DNA from: CAYYJR01 sp964472305
Lineage (GTDB): Bacteria; Armatimonadota; Hebobacteria; CAIYQO01
Direction: 5' to 3'
DNA length: 64,000 bases
Assembly (NCBI GenBank): GCA_964472305.1
Contig: CAYYJR010000006.1
Span: 111,850-175,849 of the forward strand
Shown here: piece after piece, positions 54,896 to 63,870 of the stretch
How positions within the stretch are numbered: position 1 is the first letter of the stretch
How the letters are laid out: every line of letters begins with the position of its first letter
Notes under the pieces: model-generated
Told to the model about the DNA's origin: nothing
The model's database searches: none
The model's input: only the letters and a program-made list of their open reading frames with translations
Made by a program: the position numbers and the translations under genes

Positions 54896-56827
54896 TTATC
54901 CTCGCCGAAAATCCACTCGCCAGTTCACCTTGCCGCTCCTGGCGTGGGTGATGACCAGTTCGGCGAGGCGTCCGTCGCAGTGTATGCCGCGGGTCGCCAC
55001 ACGGAAGCCTTCGGGAACGTGGAGGCGGATGATATACGGGTCGTCGGCTACTACCTGCGAACTGCCGATAATCCGCTGGCGTTCGGGATCCCAGTGTACC
55101 GCGTCGACGTCGATGGCGCCCTGGGTGAGGTGGCGGCTGGTGCCGACGAACTGCGGCCGTCCCGCGGCAGGCCAGTAGGTTACGAGGCGGCAGGCGGTGG
55201 GGGGCACTGTCAAGGTGAGCGCGCCGTCACCGCCGTGCAACAACTCGCTGTTCCACCCGTCCAGGCAGATGTATTCACCTTTCGGCAATCCTATGCGTGC
55301 CGGGGATAACTCGAAGGTTTTTGGATGGCTGTCACCCCAGTTAAACAACGCCACCACGTCCCAGCGGCCCACGCCGGGATGTTCCACCTTCAGCGCGAAG
55401 ATGCCCGGACGTGCCGTCGCTTCCTGCGGATACAGCTCCATCGGGTGAATGTCCGCCACTGGGAAGATGCGGCGCAACAACTCCACGCGCTCATCGGGTA
55501 ACTCGTACATCGTATCGCTGGTCATCAGCACCTGCCCGGTGATGCCCACCAGCGTCGTCCACACCTCCGCCTGCGCGAACGGCAGCGGCTCGCGCACGCA
55601 CACCACGTCGGGATCGGTATAAAACGCGAGAGTATTAAGGAACATCCATTGCATGGTGGCGTCGATGGCTGCCTGCATAGCCGACCAGCTCAAATTGACA
55701 TCGCCACCGATGCGGATGCCTTCGCAGTAGCCGCAGGATGACCACCCGGCGCCGCAGTTGAGCAGGAAGCGGTTTGGCCCCATCACTGACTTTATCGCTG
55801 CCAGCCCGGCGCGATAGGCGCGGTCGCCGTCGAGTGCCGGATCGGCGAGTTGCCGACGATACATTTGATATAATCCCGCCATCATCGCCTGCGCGTCGAT
55901 TTTTACATAGTCATACCCCCACTCCTTGCACAACAGCTCGAACAGCAACTTCAGATAATCGCTCCCTTCGTCGCCGGTGGGATCGATGAAATAGCGTCCC
56001 GCCCACTCGAACATGCGCTCATCCGCCGGCATCCAGTCATACGGCAGCGGCTCGTTGCGCTCGCCGGGTGAAGCGCCGTTCTCTTTACGCACAAACAGGT
56101 TGGGGTGGTCCTGGAAAAATTCGGTGTCGCTTTGCGCGAACGGAATGCACCAGATGCCCGCGCGAAATCCCCGTGCGTGGATGTAATCGGCAATCCACTT
56201 CATGCCGCGCGGGAAGTGCGTTCCGCAAGTGACGAACCAGTCGCGATTAGTGCCGAAGCCTTTCCCGCGTCCCTGCCAGCCGTCGTCGATCTGCACCCAC
56301 TCGCAACCGAATGGTTGCAGGTGCTCCGCCAGCCAGTCGGTGTTCTTCATAACCTCGTCTTCGGTGATGTCCAGACAATAGGCGTACCACGAGCACCAGC
56401 CTGCCGGGGCGCACTTGAATTTCCGGCGGTTTAACGGCTGATACCAGGGCAGGTTGCGGTGGATGCGCAGGTAATCGTCTACGACGGTAATGGTCAGCGG
56501 TCCGTCGCTGGTAATGCGGTATCCCTGTGCCCGTCGTCGGTTCACCAACGGCTCGATCAACACCTGGTCGGCGGTGAAGAGCAGCGCGCTGTCGCGCTCC
56601 GCGCTGTAGAGCGCGTTGCACAGGTGGCTGGAGGCGGTGCCAATGCCCAGTTGCACCACCTCCCGATCGGCCCCCGGCGCAATGCGGCAAGCGATGCCGT
56701 CGCGAAATCCCTTGATACGCGCGGTAAAACTCGCTGGCGCGCCAAAATACCAGCCGGTGTCGGTGCGCTCGATCTGCACTTTGCTGCCGTCGATGCTCTC
56801 CAGTTTGGTCAGTGGGCAATCGATCAT
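54896..56827 (-). CDS. GH36-like alpha-galactosidase / raffinose-synthase-type glycosidase
   Basis: 643-residue enzyme. The barrel motifs are PAGWCSWYAYCLDITED (141-157), WVQIDDGWQG (177-186) and WGYDYVKIDAQ (303-313), where D311 is the expected nucleophile of GH36-type retaining alpha-galactosidases. The C-terminal beta-sandwich includes DVVALFNWGD. No signal peptide, so it probably acts on imported oligosaccharides, fitting galT in the window. ATG 56827 follows GGGAG; a start at 56941 is not supported. Confidence 0.85.
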   Translation of the reverse strand: MIDCPLTKLESIDGSKVQIERTDTGWYFGAPASFTARIKGFRDGIACRIAPGADREVVQLGIGTASSHLCNALYSAERDSALLFTADQVLIEPLVNRRRAQGYRITSDGPLTITVVDDYLRIHRNLPWYQPLNRRKFKCAPAGWCSWYAYCLDITEDEVMKNTDWLAEHLQPFGCEWVQIDDGWQGRGKGFGTNRDWFVTCGTHFPRGMKWIADYIHARGFRAGIWCIPFAQSDTEFFQDHPNLFVRKENGASPGERNEPLPYDWMPADERMFEWAGRYFIDPTGDEGSDYLKLLFELLCKEWGYDYVKIDAQAMMAGLYQMYRRQLADPALDGDRAYRAGLAAIKSVMGPNRFLLNCGAGWSSCGYCEGIRIGGDVNLSWSAMQAAIDATMQWMFLNTLAFYTDPDVVCVREPLPFAQAEVWTTLVGITGQVLMTSDTMYELPDERVELLRRIFPVADIHPMELYPQEATARPGIFALKVEHPGVGRWDVVALFNWGDSHPKTFELSPARIGLPKGEYICLDGWNSELLHGGDGALTLTVPPTACRLVTYWPAAGRPQFVGTSRHLTQGAIDVDAVHWDPERQRIIGSSQVVADDPYIIRLHVPEGFRVATRGIHCDGRLAELVITHARSGKVNWRVDFRRG

Positions 56828-57151
56828 GGTGTGTGCTCCCGCCTTTGCTCCCCGCATAAGCATAAACCGGCACCTCGGGAGCGTCAACCTGCGCGGCGTT
56901 TCTCGCTCGCGCTCCGGCTTAATCCAATTCCGGTGATGCATTACAAAGGTGTGCGGTGTTCTATTGGCTTAAGAAACCGATTTGCATGCATAGCGAGCAC
57001 TCAAGTCACGGGATAAAGCGACGATATATAAAAGGTCAATGTGGGGAGAGGGCAGTTTCGCGGGATGCGGTTTCAGGCGTAAATCCCTGTGTAACCACGC
57101 TGTTGTCACCGGTGTCGCACATGCGTCGGGATGGGCGACAGAGGCCAACGC
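56828..57151. other. Divergent intergenic region
   Basis: About 320 bases between the GH36-like gene and the promoter of the 3D-domain gene. No gene is supported. An AT-rich run near 57024-57035 could serve the minus-strand gene, but no spaced -35/-10 pair was found. Confidence 0.3.
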
Positions 57152-57180
57152 TTGACAGACAGGACCTGGGCTGTTATACT
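57152..57180 (+). promoter_or_regulatory. Sigma70-type promoter of the 3D-domain gene
   Basis: TTGACA (57152-57157), 17 bases, TATACT (57175-57180). It leaves a leader of about 175 bases before the start codon, with a small hairpin GGGA-CGA/TCG-TCCC near 57200-57218. Confidence 0.88.
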
Positions 57181-57361
57181 CCTCGCGTTGTAGCCGACAG
57201 GGAACGAGCGATCGTCCCATGTCATTCAGAGTACGTACGTGTTTCAGCTAATCTATCGCACAAGGAATTACGGCACACATCGCAGTACAATTTGTCGCCC
57301 GCTCAGCACCACGCGAAACACCCTGCTCGATCTAAATCGATCCTGAAAAGGGAGGAACGCG

Positions 57362-58228
57362 ATGAGCCAGAGAGGCTCGTGCCCCACTAAGGCACACCAG
57401 ACCGCCCACATATGGTGGGCAACAACCAGGACTAGCCTTGCATTTGCACTGACAATTCTCTTCGGTACTACGCTGACCCTGACCGCCCAAACCCTTCCGC
57501 TCCCATCAATCAACACGCACACCGTGACTTTGCGGGTGGATGGGACCGTGCGCCAGGTAGAAACCAGTAAAGCGACAGTGCAACTGCTGCTGCATCAGGA
57601 AGATGTCAGTTTAGATCCGCATGATCTTGTCGCACCGCCGTTGTCGACGCCGATCACCGACCATATGGTGGTGACGGTGTCGCGGGTGACTTTCGAGATC
57701 TGTGAGGAACGTATTGCCGTTCCCCCGCCGGTGGTGACGCGCTGGGATCGTCGTATGACGGTCAAGCCCGTCGTGCTGCGTGAGGGGCGCCCCGGCGTCG
57801 CTGTGCAAAAGCGCTGCCTATGGAAAAAAGACGGCGTCGTGACGGTGCAGTGGACACAGGGCAAACGTATCGTGACACAGCCGCGTCCCACCGTGGTGGT
57901 GCGAGGGAACATTCCTTCTCGTGCCGGCATCAGCGGGCGGCGGACGCTGACTATGGTCGCCACCGCGTATGATCCCGGGCCGAGAAGCTGCGGGCGATTT
58001 GCCACGGGCCGTACGGCTATCGGCATGCGCGCAGGACGCGGCGTGATCGCCGTCGATCCGCGCGTGATTCCGCTGGGATCGCGTGTCTATGTCGAGGGAT
58101 ATGGACCTGCCATCGCCGGCGATGTCGGTGGGGCAATCAAGGGGAACATCATCGACGTGTGCTTCCCCACGCGCGACGAAGCATTGCGCTGGGGGCGCCG
58201 TCGTGTGAGTGTGGTCGTATACGAGTAA
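57362..58228 (+). CDS. DUF348/G5/3D-domain cell-wall protein (YabE/Rpf-like)
   Basis: 288-residue exported protein: membrane/signal helix at about 24-42, a DUF348-like ubiquitin-fold segment (THTVTLRVDGTVRQVETSKA), a G5-like region (about 115-190) and a C-terminal 3D domain (about 195-288) with the three Asp positions in VIAVDPRVIPLG, IAGDVGGAIKG and IIDVC. 3D domains are the catalytic part of MltA-like lytic transglycosylases, so it probably trims peptidoglycan. GGGAGG precedes ATG 57362. Confidence 0.9.
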   Translation: MSQRGSCPTKAHQTAHIWWATTRTSLAFALTILFGTTLTLTAQTLPLPSINTHTVTLRVDGTVRQVETSKATVQLLLHQEDVSLDPHDLVAPPLSTPITDHMVVTVSRVTFEICEERIAVPPPVVTRWDRRMTVKPVVLREGRPGVAVQKRCLWKKDGVVTVQWTQGKRIVTQPRPTVVVRGNIPSRAGISGRRTLTMVATAYDPGPRSCGRFATGRTAIGMRAGRGVIAVDPRVIPLGSRVYVEGYGPAIAGDVGGAIKGNIIDVCFPTRDEALRWGRRRVSVVVYE

Positions 58229-58247
58229 TTCCAGTATGTCTCAAGGG

Positions 58248-58293
58248 ACCAAACACGCCGGGCCGGAAATATTTCCGGCCCGGCGTGTTTGGT
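58248..58293. terminator. 46-bp perfect palindrome
   Basis: The halves 58248-58270 and 58271-58293 are exact reverse complements with no spacer (ACCAAACACGCCGGG... to ...GGT). It lies 20 bases after the stop of the 3D-domain gene and probably ends its transcription. Confidence 0.8.
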
Positions 58294-58378
58294 GTTCATC
58301 GCTCGCATCGGCTGATGCTTCCGGGTGGTTACGGTGTTGCATATGCTGATGAGCAGATGCGGCACGTAGACGTATGCA

Positions 58379-58416
58379 ACGACGGGCTGGGGGGATGGAT
58401 CCCCCCAGCCCGTCGT
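58379..58416. terminator. 18-bp stem-loop before the YugP peptidase stop
   Basis: Arms 58379-58396 and 58399-58416 (ACGACGGGCTGGGGGGAT and complement) are separated by GG. It lies 22 bases beyond the stop of the minus-strand peptidase gene. Confidence 0.7.
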
Positions 58417-58438
58417 GCGTGGCGACGCTCACGGATGA

Positions 58439-59182
58439 TTATTCATCGCGTGACATGCCGCGCAATATGAATAGGCGCAAGAGCATCAACACCGCGGAGA
58501 GCGTCGCCGCGACATAGGTGAAGGCGGCGGCGTTCAGCACCGCTCGCGCACCGGGCAGTTCATCCGTCTGTAGGTATCCACCATGCTCCAGTACGGCCAG
58601 CGCGCGGCGGCTGGCGTTAAACTCCACCGGCAACGTGAGTACGGTGAAGGCGACCACGCCGATGTAAAGCAGGATGGCGAGATCCAGCGCCGGTTTGAAC
58701 ATACCCAGCATCATGCCGACGAAGATGATCGGGAACGCCAGCATGCTGCCGATGTTCGCCACCGGTCCGGTGACCGCGCGCAGCCAGAGGAAGGGATACT
58801 GTACCGCATGCTGCAACGCATGGCCGGCTTCGTGCGCCGCCACGCTTACCGCTGCGATGCTGTCGCTGCCATAGACCGACTCCGACAACCGCAGTACTCG
58901 CGCCGTGGGATCGTAATGATCGGTCAGCGCACCCTCCGTCGCTTCCACCCGCACCGCAGCAATTCCCATGCGAGCGCGTTCACCTTGGCCGGCTTCAACG
59001 CCCGCCGCCGTACCGTATCCGCTGAGGATAGCCTGCGCTACTTCCGCACCGGTGATGCCGCGCCGGGTGCGCACCTCTGCATAACGGGTAAAGGTGTGCT
59101 GTACCTTCCACTGCGCGTAGAAGGAGAGAATCAGCGCCGGAATGACCAGAAGAATAGTTGGATCGTGAAAGCCGAGAAACAT
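58439..59182 (-). CDS. YugP-type zinc metallopeptidase (Zn_peptidase_2)
   Basis: 247-residue membrane peptidase: N-terminal helix (about 7-25), zinc motif HEAGH in VSVAAHEAGHALQHAVQYPF (about residue 118), and three to four C-terminal helices. This matches the YugP family, whose role is unknown but which often sits near def and fmt as it does here. ATG 59182 has GGCAGG upstream; an extension to 59389 would start in the terminator of the corrinoid gene. Confidence 0.9.
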   Translation of the reverse strand: MFLGFHDPTILLVIPALILSFYAQWKVQHTFTRYAEVRTRRGITGAEVAQAILSGYGTAAGVEAGQGERARMGIAAVRVEATEGALTDHYDPTARVLRLSESVYGSDSIAAVSVAAHEAGHALQHAVQYPFLWLRAVTGPVANIGSMLAFPIIFVGMMLGMFKPALDLAILLYIGVVAFTVLTLPVEFNASRRALAVLEHGGYLQTDELPGARAVLNAAAFTYVAATLSAVLMLLRLFILRGMSRDE

Positions 59183-59253
59183 ACCTGCCCCCAATGAAAT
59201 ACTATACCCGCGTTGGCATATTTTGTAACAAAGTCGGGTCGGTACAACGCAGC

Positions 59254-59283
59254 ACGGCCTTCGTCTGCGCAGACGAAGGCCGT
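59254..59283 (-). terminator. 30-bp perfect palindrome after the corrinoid gene
   Basis: ACGGCCTTCGTCTGC (59254-59268) is followed at once by its reverse complement (59269-59283), 23 bases past the corrinoid protein stop. No U tract. Confidence 0.65.
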
Positions 59284-59306
59284 AGCAAGCATAATGAGGA
59301 TACGGA

Positions 59307-59951
59307 TCAGGCTGCGACGCCTGACAACGATTTGGCAAGGTCGACCGCGCTGGCGGCATCCGGGGCATACCCGTCGGCGCCGATTTCATCGGAGAACTTC
59401 TGTGTCACCGGCGCGCCACCGATCATCACCTTCACGTTCCCACGAATGCCGGCAGCTTCCAGGGCATCGATGGTCTGCTTCATGCCCGGCATGGTGGTCG
59501 TCAATAGTGCGGATAACGCGATCACACCGGCGTTGGACTCTTTCACGGACTCGATGAATTTTTCCGGGGCGACATCGACGCCGAGGTCAACGACTTCGAA
59601 CCCGTTACCCTGCAGCATCATCGCGACCAGATTTTTCCCGATGTCGTGCAGGTCGCCCTTTACGGTGCCGATGGCCACAATGCCGACCGGCTTCACGCCG
59701 GAGGCTTCCAACAACGGCTTCATGATGGCCATGCACTCTTTCATCGCCCGTGCAGCGATGAGCACTTCCGGAACGTAGAATTCGTTCTTCTTGAATTTCT
59801 CGCCGACGACTGCCATGCCGGCAATAAGGCCGTCATTGATGATCGACTGGGGTGCGATGCCTTCCGCGATCGCCTGCTGTGTCAGTTCAACAGCCGGATT
59901 TTTCTTACCCTTAATAATGTTGTCGGCAAGTGCCTGCAGGTCAACAGCCAT
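59307..59951 (-). CDS. Methyltransferase-cognate corrinoid protein (MtaC/MtbC-like)
   Basis: 214-residue B12-binding protein: helical cap domain (about 1-85) and Rossmann domain with the base-off cobalamin motif GDLHDIG (99-105; H102 coordinates cobalt), then SALLTTTMPGMKQTID and GGAPVTQKFSDEIGADGYA. It shuttles methyl groups between methyltransferases. GGAG upstream of ATG 59951. Its own strong promoter and terminator make it a single-gene unit; the nearest candidate partner in the window is the URO-D-family protein at 33796-34941. Confidence 0.94.
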   Translation of the reverse strand: MAVDLQALADNIIKGKKNPAVELTQQAIAEGIAPQSIINDGLIAGMAVVGEKFKKNEFYVPEVLIAARAMKECMAIMKPLLEASGVKPVGIVAIGTVKGDLHDIGKNLVAMMLQGNGFEVVDLGVDVAPEKFIESVKESNAGVIALSALLTTTMPGMKQTIDALEAAGIRGNVKVMIGGAPVTQKFSDEIGADGYAPDAASAVDLAKSLSGVAA

Positions 59952-60027
59952 AGTGATCGTCTCCTTCACAGTATCACAGCCATGCTGTGTTTTCGTCCAG
60001 GGCGCTCTTCCCGGACAAACTTATGGT

Positions 60028-60056
60028 AGGATAGCAATTCTTCGCCCGGTTGACAA
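60028..60056 (-). promoter_or_regulatory. Sigma70-type promoter of the corrinoid protein gene
   Basis: On the minus strand TTGTCA (60056-60051), 17 bases, TATCCT (60033-60028). The leader holds a hairpin GTCCGGG...CCCTGGAC (about 59996-60017). Confidence 0.82.
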
Positions 60057-60127
60057 CAGTTTGAGACAATGAATTGTAAAAAAGCGCAAGGTTTTTCGTA
60101 GAATGCGACAGGACAGATGGCGAAGTG

Positions 60128-60508
60128 TTATCCCGAGGTAAAATAGGCCAGTTGTTTCAAGGCTTCCTCATGGCTGGCATCGCCAGGCGGTGACAAAGCG
60201 ACCACGGCGTGAAAGGCGGCGGCCCCTTCATCATACATGCCAAGCATGGTGTAGGTTTTCGCCAGGTGCAGGTGATACTCCGCGTTCGCCGGCGCCAGCG
60301 CGACAGCGCGCTCCAACGCCTGGATGGATTCGTCGAACAGACCAGCAAAACAATAGGCTAGCCCGAGTTCCAGGTTGGCACCGGCGTGATCGGCATCGCT
60401 GGCGAGGGTATCTTGCAGCACTGCGATGGCTTCATCATACGCGCCGTTGACGCGCAGCGACTGCCCGCGTTGAAAGAGCTGTTCCGTCGAGGTTCGGTTC
60501 TCGGTCAA
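60128..60508 (-). CDS. Small TPR protein
   Basis: 126-residue protein of three TPR units (EQLFQRGQSLRVNGAYDEAI, ANLELGLAYCFAGLFDESIQ, EYHLHLAKTYTMLGMYDEGA). No signal peptide. It follows fmt by 30 bases on the same strand and may be co-transcribed. Binding partner unknown. Confidence 0.85.
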   Translation of the reverse strand: MTENRTSTEQLFQRGQSLRVNGAYDEAIAVLQDTLASDADHAGANLELGLAYCFAGLFDESIQALERAVALAPANAEYHLHLAKTYTMLGMYDEGAAAFHAVVALSPPGDASHEEALKQLAYFTSG

Positions 60509-60538
60509 GGCTCTTCTCCTGCTCGCTCGCTGTGGTGG

Positions 60539-61468
60539 TTATCCGCCGAAGCGTTCGCCACGCGTTGCGTGCGATCCCCGCAGAAACTCCGTGCCGGACA
60601 TCGGGCGCTTCCCCGCCGGTTGCAGCATGTCGATGCGCAAGGTGCCGGCGCCGGTTGCGACCAAGAGCGCGGTGTGCTTTCCTTCGACAATCGTGCCGGG
60701 GATTCCTGCCGGGCCTTCCACTGGCATGGCTGCCAGCACCTTTACCGGCTGCCCCCGCCACTGCGTCGTGGCGCCGGGGGTTGGTGCCAGCGCGCGTATG
60801 TGGCGCCAGATTGCCTCCGCGGGCTGCGTCCAATCGATGTCCCGCTCCTCCTTCCGGATTGGCGGAGCGAAGGTGACCTGCGCGGGATTCTGTGCCAGGC
60901 GGGGTGCCTCATCGCACGCCAGCGCCGGTAGCCAGCGCAGCAACAGTGTCGCTGCCAGCACGGCCAGGCGTTCCATCAGCGTGCCCGCGGTGTCCTCCGG
61001 TTGGATGGGGATGGCTTCGCAGGCAATGACATCGCCGGCGTCCATTGCGCGCACCATCCACATCAGGCATACCCCCGTTTCCGTGTCTCCCTGCAGCAAG
61101 GCGCGCTGAATGGGTGCCGCCCCACGCCAGCGCGGCAGCAGCGAGCCATGCAGGTTGACGCTGCCATGCACGGGCAACGCCAACAAAGCATCGGGGAGGA
61201 ATTGGCCGTAGGCGGCTACTACGATGAGTTCAGGATTGCCGACGCGCACCTGGGCGAGAAACTCCGGCGTTCGGCAGGATTCCGGCTGCCAGATCGGTAA
61301 ACCGAGCTCCTCCGCCGCCTCTTTCACCGGCGGCGGTCTTAACTGTCCGCCACGACCTGCCGGGCGATCCGGCTGCGTGACCACCGCCACCACTGGATAG
61401 CCATGCGTGACAAGTGCGCGTAGCGGGGGAATCGCGAATGTGCTGGTGCCGAAATACATGATGCGCAC
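60539..61468 (-). CDS. fmt: Methionyl-tRNA formyltransferase
   Basis: 309-residue enzyme formylating initiator Met-tRNA. The N-terminus RIMYFGTSTFAIPPLRAL and the catalytic loop SVNLHGSLLPRWRGAAPIQ with HGSLLP are typical; the C-terminal OB-like domain is present. GTG 61468 is chosen because it aligns with the usual MRIVFMGT start; ATG 61459 would cut the first strand. Next to def, as in many bacteria. Confidence 0.95.
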   Translation of the reverse strand: MRIMYFGTSTFAIPPLRALVTHGYPVVAVVTQPDRPAGRGGQLRPPPVKEAAEELGLPIWQPESCRTPEFLAQVRVGNPELIVVAAYGQFLPDALLALPVHGSVNLHGSLLPRWRGAAPIQRALLQGDTETGVCLMWMVRAMDAGDVIACEAIPIQPEDTAGTLMERLAVLAATLLLRWLPALACDEAPRLAQNPAQVTFAPPIRKEERDIDWTQPAEAIWRHIRALAPTPGATTQWRGQPVKVLAAMPVEGPAGIPGTIVEGKHTALLVATGAGTLRIDMLQPAGKRPMSGTEFLRGSHATRGERFGG

Positions 61469-61571
61469 GGTGCTTTCGCCTTTCGCGCGGGTTGCTGACC
61501 CACCGCTCACACCAATTCGCGGAATGCGGGGTGATTCCTTTCCAGCGAGGGCGTTCGTCTCGGCGGATGTA

Positions 61572-62129
61572 TCAGGCGCGTAACAATGCGGCCTGGTGCT
61601 CGAAAAAGCGCTCGAGCTCTTCGCGGCTGGTGGGGCGGGTGAGGAAGTTGTCGTCTTCATCAACCTCGCCGGTCGCCCAGTAGAGCGAATCCTCGCGTGC
61701 CCGGTCGATGAAGAGAATTCCGTCCAGATGATCGATCTCGTGTTGCATGGCTCGCGCCCAAAGGTCTTCGCCTGACAACGTGATTTTCTTGCCGCGCGCG
61801 TTTTGGCCCGTAACGGTCACCCGCTGGGCGCGGGTCACTTCGCCATGCAATCCGGGAAAACTCAAACAGCCTTCGGTACCGATCTGGTGACCTTCGGCGG
61901 CGATAATCTGTGGGTTGAACAGTGCCTGCAAACGGTCCTCGACATCTACCACGATGATGCGTAACGCGATGCCGACCTGTGGTGCGGCTAATCCGACACC
62001 ATTGGAAGCGTGCATGGTGTCGCCCATCAGCAAGGCGAAGTCGCGCAACTCAGGCGTCACACGCTCGACGCGCGCGGCTTTTCTTCGCAACACCGGATCC
62101 GGATATTGGACAATCGTGAATGCACTCAT
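61572..62129 (-). CDS. def: Peptide deformylase
   Basis: 185-residue metalloenzyme removing the formyl group from new proteins. The three motifs are intact: GVGLAAPQVG (44-53), EGCLSFPG (86-93; metal ligand C88) and HEIDHLDG (130-137; ligands H130, H134, catalytic E131). ATG 62129 gives the standard N-terminus; an in-frame ATG at 62183, overlapping the stop of the preceding gene, would add 18 unusual residues. Confidence 0.96.
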   Translation of the reverse strand: MSAFTIVQYPDPVLRRKAARVERVTPELRDFALLMGDTMHASNGVGLAAPQVGIALRIIVVDVEDRLQALFNPQIIAAEGHQIGTEGCLSFPGLHGEVTRAQRVTVTGQNARGKKITLSGEDLWARAMQHEIDHLDGILFIDRAREDSLYWATGEVDEDDNFLTRPTSREELERFFEHQAALLRA

Positions 62130-62182
62130 CGCGTTCCCGCTCTGCGGCGCCCGGCCGTAAGCCGGCGCGCCCCCTTTCATCA

Positions 62183-62662
62183 TCAGTATTCCCCGCGCAG
62201 CAGGTTATTTGCACGTCGAAATGAGATTACCAATACGATACCATATATCGCAAACATCCACAACACATTCACTCCACCGCGTTGCAGCACGGCGAGCAAC
62301 GCCGCGGGTGAGGGATGGCCCGCGCCGACGGCCCACGCCAGGCTCACTCCCAGCGACATCACGAAGGCGCTACCCATGCCAACCAGCAGATGGCGCGGGG
62401 AAAACCAGCGGGGGAGCAGTCCGGCCATCCCGCCGCACAGCATGCCAAGCAGCGCCAGCGGAATGAGATCGCGTCCGCACAAGGCGGCATCACACAAACC
62501 CGCGCCGACGCCCACCAGCAATCCCGCTCGGGTACCGGAACAGAGTCCGGCGGTCAGCGCAATCAGCAGCAACGGGCCCGGCATGCCGCCACCCCACGCC
62601 GCTTCCGCACCCGCCGCGAGCCACAACCCGGCTATCCACGCTGGTGGTTCCCACAGCCGCAT
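62183..62662 (-). CDS. Small integral membrane protein, MreD-like
   Basis: 159-residue protein with four to five hydrophobic helices and small-residue-rich loops (GLCSGTRAGLLVGVGAGLCD). Size and the repeated Gly-rich helices resemble MreD, which helps MreB-directed wall growth, but the similarity is loose and mreB lies 30 kb away. Start uncertain: ATG 62662 or GTG 62671. It directly precedes def. Confidence 0.6.
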   Translation of the reverse strand: MRLWEPPAWIAGLWLAAGAEAAWGGGMPGPLLLIALTAGLCSGTRAGLLVGVGAGLCDAALCGRDLIPLALLGMLCGGMAGLLPRWFSPRHLLVGMGSAFVMSLGVSLAWAVGAGHPSPAALLAVLQRGGVNVLWMFAIYGIVLVISFRRANNLLRGEY

Positions 62663-62716
62663 AGCGCTCACATGCTACCAGAAGACGGGCGGTCTGCCAA
62701 CCGGTCGGTCGGCGAT

Positions 62717-63559
62717 CTATTCCCAGGGAACAGGTGGATTTTCCAATACGGATTTCACCTTGTTCTGTGGCCCATGCTGGCGTGCTTCCTGTTCGCGGTG
62801 CCAGCGCGCCACCTCGTCTTCCACTGTCGAGGCGGGTGTCGGTGCGGGACGCGCGGGGAGCAATTCTTCGAAAACGTCCTCCAACTCCATCAGTCGACGT
62901 ATGTGCTGCCAGCGCTGAATGAACAGGTAGAGCATGAAGAGCTGGATCCCAATCACCAGCGTCAGGCTGTGAAAGGTTGCATCAAAAGCCGGGTAATGGA
63001 AGCCGTAGACGCTGACCAGGTAGGTGCCCCCGCAGACGAGGAGCGCGATGACGATGTCGCGTCCCGCCAGTACGGGTATTTGTTGCAACCGGCTGCGTGC
63101 CTGCTTAATATACCCCAGGGCGATGAAACGGTCCTCGGCAGACAACTGCGTCATCAGGTGCAGCCATTCGAACTGCGCCAATTCGCCGCAATAGATATGG
63201 GCAGTGGCGGCCACCGCCAGGTTCCATCGCAGAGTACGGTCACTCGGATCCATCGCCAGTGCCGACCGATAGGCGGGCGCGGGGGAGGACATCTGCGGGA
63301 CCATAAATAAGAGCAGGACCAGTACCAGCGGAGGAATCGACGATACCACGAGTAAGCGGTGGAGAGGGGATAAGGCACCGACGAACGGCCAGGAATCCGC
63401 GACCGATACCCCCCAGAGCCCTAGTATGAAGATCACCGTAGTGAGCAAGAGAAACGGGAGAAACGGGATCGGCGAAGCCCACAGCGGCTCCAGGTCCTGG
63501 CGGTGGTAGACGACAGGACCCCGCAGCGGCATATTGGGTGGATAGAAGATCACGGGCAT
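62717..63559 (-). CDS. Membrane protein of unknown function
   Basis: 280-residue protein I do not recognise. Four membrane helices are visible: about residues 32-50, 66-86, 165-186 and 198-218. Between the pairs lies a soluble helical segment (about 90-160; FEWLHLMTQLSAEDRFIALG). The C-terminus is charged and coiled-coil-like (EDEVARWHREQEARQHGP). It is the first gene of the def-side cluster and lies between an MreD-like gene and the putative rRNA promoter region. Confidence 0.78.
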   Translation of the reverse strand: MPVIFYPPNMPLRGPVVYHRQDLEPLWASPIPFLPFLLLTTVIFILGLWGVSVADSWPFVGALSPLHRLLVVSSIPPLVLVLLLFMVPQMSSPAPAYRSALAMDPSDRTLRWNLAVAATAHIYCGELAQFEWLHLMTQLSAEDRFIALGYIKQARSRLQQIPVLAGRDIVIALLVCGGTYLVSVYGFHYPAFDATFHSLTLVIGIQLFMLYLFIQRWQHIRRLMELEDVFEELLPARPAPTPASTVEDEVARWHREQEARQHGPQNKVKSVLENPPVPWE

Positions 63560-63746
63560 GCGTGTGCTACCTGCCTTCCCGGTGAATGCATCGCGTAAAT
63601 TCGTCCCGACGTATCGATCGCCGCATGAAGTATTATAGCATCATTCCGGGGGAGATGGCCGGAGGAGGCGGATTGAACGCTGGCCCGCCACGGAGGGGAG
63701 CGGAACAGGAGACGAAAAATAGCCGTGAAATAATGTGCTAACCCCC

Positions 63747-63775
63747 TTGACGCCGGAAATGGATTCGGGTACTAT
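63747..63775 (+). promoter_or_regulatory. Putative rRNA operon promoter P1
   Basis: TTGACG (63747-63752), 17 bases, TACTAT (63770-63775). Confidence 0.8.
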
Positions 63776-63841
63776 ACGGCTCGCGCTTGGGACAATGTCG
63801 CGGTCAGCAGATAACAATCTCGAAAATAGATTGTAAACCCC

Positions 63842-63870
63842 TTGACAGGCTTCATTCAAGTGTGATAAGT
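63842..63870 (+). promoter_or_regulatory. Putative rRNA operon promoter P2
   Basis: TTGACA (63842-63847), 17 bases, ATAAGT (63865-63870), or TAAGTT with 18 bases. Tandem arrangement with P1 is typical of rRNA operons. Confidence 0.7.

Noticed and set aside
57181..57361. c-di-AMP (ydaO) riboswitch before the 3D-domain gene
   Set aside because: The conserved ydaO blocks could not be found; only a generic leader remains.
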